Assembly: GCA_903891395.1 (NCBI GenBank)
Contig: CAITEM010000352.1
Coordinates: 1 to 11,515 of the forward strand
DNA: 11,515 nucleotides
Source: an uncultured Hyphomicrobiales bacterium
GTDB taxonomy: Bacteria > Pseudomonadota > Alphaproteobacteria > Rhizobiales > Xanthobacteraceae
Direction: 5' to 3'
Shown here: positions 1-5,312 of the stretch, one piece after another
How the letters are laid out: each line of letters starts with the position of its first letter
Position numbering within the stretch: position 1 is the stretch's first letter
The notes under the pieces: model-generated
Told to the model about the DNA's origin: nothing
Seen by the model: the letters and a program-made list of their open reading frames with translations, nothing else
The model's database searches: none
Position numbers and translations under genes: made by a program

Positions 1-128
1 CGCCGGCCAACGCCATCGCTGCCGGTGCCGATTTTCTCGTCGTTGGGCGACCGATTGTGGAAGCGGACGATCCCAAGCAGGCCGCCGATGCAATTGTTGC
101 CGAGATCGAAGGCGTAAAGAAAGGTTAG
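1..128 (+). CDS. pyrF: Orotidine 5'-phosphate decarboxylase, C-terminal fragment (5' end outside window)
   Basis: Only the last 41 codons are present, in frame from base 3 to the TAG at 126-128. The fragment contains GADFLVVGRPI followed by a helix rich in Ala, Asp and Lys, which is the typical C-terminal signature of class I OMP decarboxylase: the Gly-Arg-Pro turn closes the phosphate-binding end of the TIM barrel. The enzyme decarboxylates OMP to UMP, the last step of de novo pyrimidine synthesis in the cytoplasm. The next gene starts 9 bp downstream on the same strand, so an operon is likely. Identity rests on a short but characteristic motif; the upstream part of the gene is not visible. 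Confidence 0.88.
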   Translation, partial: PANAIAAGADFLVVGRPIVEADDPKQAADAIVAEIEGVKKG

Positions 129-137
129 GGGACCGAC

Positions 138-443
138 ATGGCTAAAGGTTACTGGATCGCGCTCGTCGAGGTGAAAAACCCAGACGGCTACAAAAACGAG
201 TACGTCGCTGCATTGCCGGCTGTGCTGAAGAAGTTCGGCGGCCGCTACGTCACGCGCGGCGGCCAGACCTCGCTGGTCGAGGGCAGCGCCAAGAGCCGCG
301 CGGTCATTCTCGAATTTCCGAGCTATCAGGCGGCGATGGATTGCTACAAGTCGCCGGAATACGCCAAAGCCAAGGCGCTGCGCGCAGCCTATGCCGAGAG
401 CGACCTCATCGTCATCGAAGGCTACGACGGCCCCCAGCCGTAG
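138..443 (+). CDS. DUF1330 family protein
   Basis: This 101-residue protein starts at ATG 138, with a purine-rich AGGGGA about 4 nt upstream. It shows the DUF1330 pattern: an N-terminal strand (GYWIALVEV), a middle GGRYVTRGG segment, then RAVILEFPSYQAAMDCYKSP and a C-terminal DLIVIEGYDG strand. Known members are small ferredoxin-like alpha/beta-barrel proteins, usually dimeric, without an established reaction. There is no signal peptide or membrane segment, so it is probably cytosolic. It lies 9 bp after pyrF and 53 bp before dapB, on the same strand. This position, as I recall, recurs in related Hyphomicrobiales, but what it does for pyrimidine or lysine synthesis, if anything, is unknown. 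The family call is confident; the function is open. Confidence 0.88.
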   Translation: MAKGYWIALVEVKNPDGYKNEYVAALPAVLKKFGGRYVTRGGQTSLVEGSAKSRAVILEFPSYQAAMDCYKSPEYAKAKALRAAYAESDLIVIEGYDGPQP

Positions 444-496
444 TGACAGAGCGGCGGTTAGACCGCTATACCCGAATCCCATACGGAGACCGACCC

Positions 497-1312
497 ATGG
501 CCCAAATGCGGCTCGTGGTCGCCGGTGCCGGCGGGCGGATGGGCCGCACGCTGGTCAAGGCGATCGCCGAAGCTAAGGGATTTGCACTGGCAGGCGCGCT
601 GGAAGACGCGCGCTCGCCGCTGATCGGCTGGGACGCCGGCACGCTGGCGGGTTTGAGCGAGAACCACATCAAGCTCACCGGCGACGTCGGCCCGCTGATG
701 GAGCAGGCCGACGGCATCATCGATTTTACCATTCCGGTGGCGACCTCGTCCTTTGCCGCGCTCGCCGCCAAGGCCGGCAAGGTTCACATCATCGGTACCA
801 CCGGGCTGACGGCTGACGACGAAACCCACATCAAGGATGCCGCCGAGACCGCGATCATCGTCAAGTCCGGCAACATGAGCCTCGGCGTCAATCTGCTGGC
901 GGCGCTGACCAGGCGTGTCGCCAAGACGCTCGACAGTTCGTTCGACATCGAAGTTCTCGAGATGCACCACAGCCAGAAGGTCGATGCGCCGTCCGGCACC
1001 GCGCTACTGCTCGGCCGCGCGGCGGCGGAAGGCCGCGGCATCGATTTCGACAAGTGTTCGGTCGCGACGCGCGAGGGCCATACCGGCGCCCGCCGGGCCG
1101 GCGACATCGGCTTCGCGACGTTGCGCGGCGGCAGCGTCGTCGGCGAGCACAGCGTGATTTTTGCCGGTCCCGCCGAACGCATCGAACTGGTGCACAAGGC
1201 CGAAGACCGTATGATCTTCGCGCGCGGCGCGTTGCACGCGGCGCTGTGGGCGCGCCATCAGAAGCCGGGTCTGTACTCGATGATGGACGTTTTAGGGCTG
1301 ACGGATTTCTAG
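497..1312 (+). CDS. dapB: 4-hydroxy-tetrahydrodipicolinate reductase
   Basis: This 271-residue protein is DapB, which reduces (2S,4S)-4-hydroxy-2,3,4,5-tetrahydrodipicolinate to tetrahydrodipicolinate with NAD(P)H in the diaminopimelate/lysine pathway. The N-terminal Rossmann motif GAGGRMGR lies at residues 10-17, the cofactor-contacting GTTG at 100-103, and the catalytic/substrate segment EMHHSQKVDAPSGTA at 155-169. Within that segment H157 and K161 match the E. coli acid/substrate residues H159 and K163. Length equals the family norm. The frame is open further upstream to 341, but ATG 497 is chosen because a GGAG at 485-488 sits 8 nt before it and the Rossmann strand begins directly afterwards. 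It is likely cotranscribed with pyrF/DUF1330 upstream and the membrane protein/gpmA downstream. Confidence 0.97.
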   Translation: MAQMRLVVAGAGGRMGRTLVKAIAEAKGFALAGALEDARSPLIGWDAGTLAGLSENHIKLTGDVGPLMEQADGIIDFTIPVATSSFAALAAKAGKVHIIGTTGLTADDETHIKDAAETAIIVKSGNMSLGVNLLAALTRRVAKTLDSSFDIEVLEMHHSQKVDAPSGTALLLGRAAAEGRGIDFDKCSVATREGHTGARRAGDIGFATLRGGSVVGEHSVIFAGPAERIELVHKAEDRMIFARGALHAALWARHQKPGLYSMMDVLGLTDF

Positions 1313-1328
1313 ATCCTGGGGGCGGACC

Positions 1329-1790
1329 GTGACACCCGAACAAGTTACGAAGATGAAGGCCAGATCCTATGCGATGTTCGGCGCCGGCATCGCGGTGTTC
1401 ATCGTGGCCTACCAATACGCGCTGCCGGTTACGGGGCGCGCCGAGCCGCCGCCGGAATTCGCGCCGTATCTGTTCGCCGCCATCGGCGTGGTTTTCTTCA
1501 TCATCGCCGGCGTCATGTGGCTCAAGGCGCGCAACCAGAATGTTCCCGCCGAAGTCCCGGTCCCGCTCAGCGGCCCGCAGCGAAAATTCGTCATCCTGTG
1601 GAGCGTGCTCGGGTTTGCCGCTTTGGCGGGGAGCTACTTTGTTGCGTATCTGGTGCCGAACGATGAAATCCTGGGGCTGCTGCTGTCCGTCGGGCTGCTC
1701 GTCGTCATGATGATATGTTTTGTTATCGCCAGCCGGATCGTGCGTAACATGCGCGGCAATGCGGCAACGCCTGGAGTTGTGAAAGAATGA
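1329..1790 (+). CDS. Hypothetical four-helix membrane protein
   Basis: I do not recognise a named family. The protein has 153 residues with four hydrophobic segments at about 14-34, 46-66, 87-109 and 113-136. A charged linker (about 66-86) separates the two helical pairs, and the tail is basic with an Arg-rich stretch near 136-142. GTG 1329 is preferred as start because GGGGG at 1318-1322 lies 6 nt upstream; the first ATG at 1353 (residue 9) has no comparable site and remains possible. The gene follows dapB by 16 bp, and its TGA overlaps the gpmA start in an ATGA arrangement, so translation of the two is probably coupled. It is probably an inner-membrane protein of unknown role. Confidence 0.8.
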   Translation: MTPEQVTKMKARSYAMFGAGIAVFIVAYQYALPVTGRAEPPPEFAPYLFAAIGVVFFIIAGVMWLKARNQNVPAEVPVPLSGPQRKFVILWSVLGFAALAGSYFVAYLVPNDEILGLLLSVGLLVVMMICFVIASRIVRNMRGNAATPGVVKE

Positions 1791-2407
1791 ACGACCGTCT
1801 TCTCGTGCTCGTGCGCCACGGCCAGAGCGAATGGAATTTGAAAAACCTGTTCACCGGCTGGCGCGACGTCGATTTGACCGACAAGGGCGTTACCGAAGCG
1901 CGCGAGGCCGGCCGCAAGCTGAAGGCGCAAGGTCTGTCGTTTGACGTCGCCTATACGTCGGCGCTCAAGCGGGCCCAGCGCACGCTCGATCTGATGCTCG
2001 AGGAGATGGGCCAGAAAATTCCGGTCATCAAGGACGTGGCGCTCAATGAGCGCGACTACGGCGACCTGTCCGGCCTCAACAAAGACGATGCCCGCAAGAA
2101 ATGGGGCGAGGAGCAGGTGCGCATCTGGCGCCGTTCCTACGACGTGCCGCCGCCGGGCGGCGAGAGCCTCAAGGATACGCTGGCGCGGACGCTGCCTTAT
2201 TACGTCACCGAAATTTTGCCGCGCGTGCTGCGCGGCGAGCGCGTGCTGGTGGCGGCGCACGGCAACTCGTTGCGTGCGCTGGTGATGGTGCTGGAGAAGC
2301 TGTCGCCGGAGCAGATTCTGGAGCGCGAAATCGGCACCGGCGTGCCGATCATCTACCGGCTCGACGCCGATTCGACGGTAAAGTCGAAACTGGATCTCGC
2401 GGCGTAA
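1787..2407 (+). CDS. gpmA: 2,3-bisphosphoglycerate-dependent phosphoglycerate mutase
   Basis: This 206-residue histidine-phosphatase-superfamily protein interconverts 2- and 3-phosphoglycerate in glycolysis and gluconeogenesis. The phosphohistidine motif LVRHGQSEWN puts R10 and H11 near the N-terminus. FTGWRDVDLTDKG (22-34), LNERDYGDLSG with the acidic partner E88 (86-96) and AHGNSLRAL with the second His H158 (157-165) follow, as in true dPGMs. It is shorter than the roughly 250-residue E. coli enzyme, lacking part of the C-terminal region and an internal insertion. This compact form is, from memory, usual in alphaproteobacteria. The start is fixed by the ATGA overlap with the upstream gene and by a GGAG at 1773-1776. 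A strong terminator follows 24 nt after the stop, so gpmA closes the operon. Confidence 0.96.
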   Translation: MNDRLLVLVRHGQSEWNLKNLFTGWRDVDLTDKGVTEAREAGRKLKAQGLSFDVAYTSALKRAQRTLDLMLEEMGQKIPVIKDVALNERDYGDLSGLNKDDARKKWGEEQVRIWRRSYDVPPPGGESLKDTLARTLPYYVTEILPRVLRGERVLVAAHGNSLRALVMVLEKLSPEQILEREIGTGVPIIYRLDADSTVKSKLDLAA

Positions 2408-2431
2408 CGGTACACGCGATCATACGATAAG

Positions 2432-2463
2432 AAAAAGGCCCCGCCGAAAAGCGGGGCCTTTTT
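2432..2463. terminator. Bidirectional intrinsic terminator between gpmA and the DUF1236 gene
   Basis: A perfect 8-bp GC stem (GGCCCCGC at 2437-2444, GCGGGGCC at 2451-2458) encloses a 6-nt CGAAAA loop. It is flanked by five A on the left and five T on the right, so each strand reads hairpin followed by a U run; the A/T tracts can extend the stem to 13 bp. It lies 24 nt past the gpmA stop and 16 nt past the stop of the convergent minus-strand gene, so one element can end both transcripts. Confidence 0.93.
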
Positions 2464-2479
2464 CATTCGGATCGATCGA

Positions 2480-2869
2480 TTACTCGATGATCTTGACGAC
2501 CTTGTGCGAACGCCCATCGACGATGATGCGCTGGTTGTTCACGATGGCGTAGCGATATTCGGTGTGCTGCGGCACGGGACGCAGCTCGACGGTCGAAGGC
2601 ACCGCTTCGCCGACGACGACGCGATCCTGCATCGTGATCGACGGCGTGGTGTCGTGCTCGACATAGGTCACGACTTCGTTCGGCGGTTCGGCCGCGGAAC
2701 CCACGGTGGCACCGACGCCGGCGCCGACCACGGCGCCCACCGGACCACCGACGACACCGCCAACCACCGCGCCGCCGACAGCGCCGGTCGCGGTCGAAGC
2801 CTGGGCGAAGGCCGCAGCCGGCGCCACGGTCGTTGCGGCAAGCAAAGCAATCATGAAACGAGTTTTCAT
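2480..2869 (-). CDS. Secreted glycine-zipper protein with DUF1236 tail
   Basis: This 129-residue protein starts at the ATG read from 2869, 5 nt after a strong AAGGAGA at 2875-2881; the frame is open to 2965 but those extra residues lack such a site. Residues 1-23 form a Sec signal peptide (basic MKTR, hydrophobic core, AFA before the likely cleavage near 22/23). Residues 29-57 hold a glycine zipper with Gly at 29, 33, 37, 41, 45, 49, 53 and 57. Residues 90-129 match the DUF1236 style, with LRPVPQHTEYRYAIVNNQ and a C-terminal KVVKIIE. Such proteins are common in Bradyrhizobium-type genomes and have no assigned function; an envelope or periplasmic location is likely. An EcfG-type promoter lies directly upstream, suggesting general stress control. 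It converges on gpmA across a shared terminator. Confidence 0.88.
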   Translation of the reverse strand: MKTRFMIALLAATTVAPAAAFAQASTATGAVGGAVVGGVVGGPVGAVVGAGVGATVGSAAEPPNEVVTYVEHDTTPSITMQDRVVVGEAVPSTVELRPVPQHTEYRYAIVNNQRIIVDGRSHKVVKIIE

Positions 2870-2901
2870 CGCGTTCTCCTTTTCTGGAAGGTACGCGGTG
2901 C

Positions 2902-2925
2902 AACGCATGTCATTTGACATGCGTT
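2902..2925. repeat. Perfect 11-bp inverted repeat inside the stress promoter
   Basis: AACGCATGTCA (2902-2912) and TGACATGCGTT (2915-2925) are exact reverse complements around a 2-bp TT centre. The outermost bases coincide with the promoter's -35 and -10 elements, but the inner CATGTCA/TGACATG symmetry is not needed for sigma-factor recognition. No T run follows, so it is not an intrinsic terminator. A repressor or activator operator is the simplest reading. Confidence 0.7.
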
Positions 2926-2927
2926 CC
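2902..2927 (-). promoter_or_regulatory. EcfG-type (general stress response) promoter of the DUF1236 gene
   Basis: Reading the minus strand, GGAAC (2927-2923) is followed by exactly 17 nt and CGTT (2905-2902). This is a full match to the known alphaproteobacterial EcfG consensus GGAAC-N16/17-CGTT. The -10 element lies 33 nt before the ATG at 2869, leaving room for a transcript start and the AAGGAGA ribosome site. A visual search found no other properly spaced match in the intergenic DNA of this window. Dependence on EcfG is inferred. Confidence 0.8.
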
Positions 2928-2980
2928 GGACAAAGCCGGTGGAACCCGAAAAAATTGCTCCACACTTCGTTGCAGGTTTG

Positions 2981-3012
2981 AAAAAGAGCGGCGCAAAAGT
3001 TCCCGCGTGCTC
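2981..3012 (-). terminator. Possible weak terminator of the Ada-like gene
   Basis: On the minus strand GAGC (3012-3009) can pair with GCTC (2989-2986), and an inner GCG/CGC pair can form after a small internal loop; five T follow (2985-2981). The stem overlaps the stop codon of the upstream gene. It is short and interrupted, so termination here is only a possibility. Confidence 0.3.
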
Positions 3013-3916
3013 AGGAACCTGCCGCCATGCCCGCTTCCCAGCCCAGCATCGCGCGCTTGCGCGTGATGCCCCAGTGATAGCCGGTGACGTCGCCGGCTTT
3101 ACCGATGGCGCGATGGCACGGCACCACGAAGCTGATCGGGTTCTTGCCGACCGCGGCGCCGACCGCGCGCGCGGCTTTTGGCGCGCCGATTTTTTCGGCA
3201 AGATTTGAATAGGTGGTGAGTTTGCCCATCGGGATGGTGAGCAATTTTTCCCAGACGCGGACTTCGAAATCGGTGCCGAGCAGTACGACCCGCAACGGCT
3301 GCTCGGGGCACCATTGCGCCGAATCGAAGATGCGGCGCGCGGTGGGCGCGGTCGCGGCATAGTCCTCAATGTAACGCGCCTTCGGCCAGCGCCGGCGCAT
3401 GTCGTCGAGCGCGGCGCGTTCCTCGCCGGCGTCGGCGAAAGCAAGTCCAGCAAGGCCGCGCGGCGTCATCATCACCAGCGCCATGCCGAACGGGCAGGGG
3501 TGGAAGCCGTAGGTGACGGTGAGGCCTTCGCCCCCTGTTTTCCATTCACCGGGCGACATCGCTTCGTGCGTGACGAAGAGGTCGTGCAGGCGGCTCGGTC
3601 CGGACAGGCCGACTTCGTAGGACGTGTCCAGCACGCTCGCCGAAGCGCGCAGCAATGCGCGCGCGCTGTCGAGTGTGAGTGCCTGCAGAAAGGCTTTGGG
3701 CGTCAGGCCGCACCAGCGGCGGAACAGATGATGGAGGTCGGTGGCGGAAACGCCCGCTGCTTCGGCGATGACGTCGATCTCCGGCTGCGCGCGCCAGTTG
3801 CCGCGGATATGCGCGATGGCGCGGCGCACGACGTCGTAGTCGGCGGCCGCGGTCACCAGCGGTGCGACGCCGGGGAAAGGTTCGGTGGAAACGCCTTTTG
3901 CGAGGGTCATGTTCAT
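3011..3916 (-). CDS. Ada-like AraC regulator / methylated-DNA--protein-cysteine methyltransferase
   Basis: This 301-residue protein fuses two modules of E. coli Ada. Residues about 25-130 are an AraC-type helix-turn-helix region (IDVIAEAAGVSATDLHHLFRRWCGLTP, then a second helix pair ending near SPGEWK). Residues about 215-298 are an O6-alkylguanine-DNA alkyltransferase with IPMGKLTTYSNLA and the VPCHR acceptor motif, whose suicidal cysteine is C267. The N-terminal Zn-cysteine domain that senses methylphosphotriesters in E. coli Ada is absent, so it resembles the two-domain type. It should repair O6-methylguanine or O4-methylthymine; whether it also activates transcription is uncertain. ATG 3916 or ATG 3910 could be the start; neither has a clear Shine-Dalgarno site. 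The DUF2244 gene lies 61 bp upstream on the same strand. Confidence 0.92.
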   Translation of the reverse strand: MNMTLAKGVSTEPFPGVAPLVTAAADYDVVRRAIAHIRGNWRAQPEIDVIAEAAGVSATDLHHLFRRWCGLTPKAFLQALTLDSARALLRASASVLDTSYEVGLSGPSRLHDLFVTHEAMSPGEWKTGGEGLTVTYGFHPCPFGMALVMMTPRGLAGLAFADAGEERAALDDMRRRWPKARYIEDYAATAPTARRIFDSAQWCPEQPLRVVLLGTDFEVRVWEKLLTIPMGKLTTYSNLAEKIGAPKAARAVGAAVGKNPISFVVPCHRAIGKAGDVTGYHWGITRKRAMLGWEAGMAAGS

Positions 3917-3977
3917 GCAAGCTATCTAAGGCAGGCCCTAGCGGCAAACCACCCGATTTCTGGCCGCATCCAGCCTC

Positions 3978-4487
3978 TCAAGACGAGGGCAGAAAGACCC
4001 CGCGCTTAGCCTCGCTTAACGCATTGCCGAGTTCCTGCGCGAAGCTGGCCTTCTCGTCCGGCCCCAGGAAGCTCGCAATCACCAGATGCTTGCCGCGCGA
4101 TACCAGCAGCAGCCGTTCGATGCCGAATTCCTCGTGGCTGACTTTGTCGAGCTTGACCCAGAGCGGATTGAGCACCCATTCGCGCACCGCGCCGCGATGG
4201 CTGACCTTGCGCACGGTGAGCGCCGACGGCGTGACCCTCACTTCTTCGTAGGCGTCGGCGTGGCGGTAATTCAGCTTGAGCGCCCAGTACAGCAGTGCCA
4301 CGTCGAGACCGAAAAATCCGAATACCGGCCAGGCGCCCATCAGCAAGAACGCGAGGCCGCTGATAAAGCTGACGCCGCCGAACACGATCATCAGTACCAG
4401 AAAGCCGATATTGCCGAGCGAGCGGTGCGGCGTGATCACCGCGGAAAAAATCGTCGGTTCGAGTTCGTCGGCGTTGTCGGCGGCCAT
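3978..4487 (-). CDS. DUF2244 family membrane protein
   Basis: This 169-residue protein starts at the ATG read from 4487; the same frame stays open much further (antisense to nth), but no family resemblance extends there. The core begins LEPTIFSAVITPHRSLGNIGF, then two transmembrane segments at about 27-50 and 53-71, followed by LNYRHADAYEEVRV and a soluble C-terminal domain to FAQELGNAL. This pattern fits DUF2244, an integral inner-membrane family of unknown function. The start codon is 21 bp from that of nth on the opposite strand. No Shine-Dalgarno site is visible, and an extended -10-like TGGTATACT ends 7 nt before the ATG, so the message may be leaderless. The Ada-like gene follows by 61 bp and could share the transcript. 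Confidence 0.85.
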   Translation of the reverse strand: MAADNADELEPTIFSAVITPHRSLGNIGFLVLMIVFGGVSFISGLAFLLMGAWPVFGFFGLDVALLYWALKLNYRHADAYEEVRVTPSALTVRKVSHRGAVREWVLNPLWVKLDKVSHEEFGIERLLLVSRGKHLVIASFLGPDEKASFAQELGNALSEAKRGVFLPSS

Positions 4488-4508
4488 GACGCTCAGTATA
4501 CCAAAATC
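4474..4508. promoter_or_regulatory. Putative divergent nth / DUF2244 promoter centred on GTATAC
   Basis: Towards nth, TTGTCG (4474-4479), a 17-bp spacer and TATACC (4497-4502) resemble a sigma-70 promoter, ending 6 nt before ATG 4509. Towards DUF2244, the minus strand reads TGG then TATACT (4500-4495), an extended -10, ending 7 nt before the ATG at 4487. Both share the palindrome GTATAC (4496-4501). Each predicted transcript would start at or within a base or two of its ATG. This is a pattern match, not evidence of activity. Confidence 0.5.
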
Positions 4509-5306
4509 ATGGCGAAAAAAGCGTTGGGCAAAACGGCTAGAATGCCTTCGGTCAAAAGGGCGCTGACCAAAGCGCGCCAGGGCAAGGCAGCCCAGGTCAA
4601 GGCGCCGCCGAAGCGCGCCAAGAAACGTGATTTGGCCGACGCCAAAGCTGAAGCCGGCGTCACACCGCCAATGAGCGCGGCGCAGATCGAAGAGGCGTTC
4701 CGCCGCTTTCAGGCCGCGGAGCCCGAGCCGAAAACGGAACTCAAATACGTCAATCCGTTCACGCTGCTGGTGGCGGTGGTGCTGTCCGCCCAGGCGACCG
4801 ATGCCGGCGTCAACAAGGCGACGCCCGCTTTGTTCGCGATGGCCGATACGCCGGAGAAAATGGCGGCGCTCGGCGAAGACCGCATCCGCGACCTGGTCAA
4901 GACCATCGGGCTGTTTCGCACCAAGGCCAAGAACGTGGCGGCGCTGGCGCACATCCTGGTCGAGCAGCACGGCGGTCAGGTGCCGCGTTCGCGCGAAGCG
5001 CTGGGGGCGTTGCCCGGTGTCGGCCGCAAGACGGCGAACGTCGTGCTCAATACCGCCTTCGGCGAGGAGACCTTCGCCGTCGATACCCACATTTTTCGCG
5101 TCGGCAACCGCACCGGCATGGCGACCGGCAAGAATCCGCTCGAAGTCGAAGCGAAGCTGGAGAAGGTCGTGCCGGGGCCGTACCGGCGGCACGCCCACCA
5201 CTGGCTGATCCTGCACGGCCGCTACACCTGCGTGGCGCGCAAACCTTTGTGCGAAAGGTGCATCATCGCCGACTTGTGCCAATGGCCGGGTAAAACGGTC
5301 TTATAA
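4509..5306 (+). CDS. nth: Endonuclease III (DNA glycosylase / AP lyase)
   Basis: This 265-residue enzyme removes oxidised pyrimidines and cleaves abasic sites in base excision repair. The helix-hairpin-helix LPGVGRKTANVV carries catalytic K174, and VDTHIFRV carries D192. The iron-sulfur ligands C241, C248, C251 and C257 have the canonical C-X6-C-X2-C-X5-C spacing. LSAQATDAGVNKAT (92-105) is also characteristic. Compared with the 211-residue E. coli Nth, there is an extra N-terminal tail of about 54 residues rich in Lys, Arg and Ala, probably disordered and DNA-binding. ATG 4509 is chosen as the first in-frame start after a promoter-like site; ATG 4542 or ATG 4671 (where the conserved domain begins) are alternatives, and none has a clear Shine-Dalgarno site. 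It ends 6 bp from the convergent EI24 gene with no terminator between. Confidence 0.95.
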   Translation: MAKKALGKTARMPSVKRALTKARQGKAAQVKAPPKRAKKRDLADAKAEAGVTPPMSAAQIEEAFRRFQAAEPEPKTELKYVNPFTLLVAVVLSAQATDAGVNKATPALFAMADTPEKMAALGEDRIRDLVKTIGLFRTKAKNVAALAHILVEQHGGQVPRSREALGALPGVGRKTANVVLNTAFGEETFAVDTHIFRVGNRTGMATGKNPLEVEAKLEKVVPGPYRRHAHHWLILHGRYTCVARKPLCERCIIADLCQWPGKTVL

Positions 5307-5312
5307 AAAGCA

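Noticed and set aside
341..496. Upstream extension of the dapB frame
   Set aside because: It overlaps the DUF1330 gene and is Arg-rich; the ribosome site and the Rossmann strand both point to ATG 497.
2941..2971. GGAAC followed by CGTT on the plus strand near 2941
   Set aside because: The spacing is 22 nt, too long, and it would point into the antisense strand of the Ada-like gene.
3314..4009. Plus-strand 231-codon open frame opposite the Ada-like gene
   Set aside because: The opposite strand has intact AraC and PCHR alkyltransferase motifs; this frame has no recognisable domain or ribosome site.
4736..4759. GGAAC-N15-CGTT inside nth
   Set aside because: The spacer is shorter than the EcfG norm of 16-17 and the site lies within conserved coding sequence with no gene start downstream.
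4488..5282. Minus-strand open frame continuing upstream of DUF2244, antisense to nth
   Set aside because: It is open because of high-GC codon usage in nth. The DUF2244 family resemblance begins at the ATG read from 4487, and the upstream part is Arg/Gly-rich with no recognisable domain.
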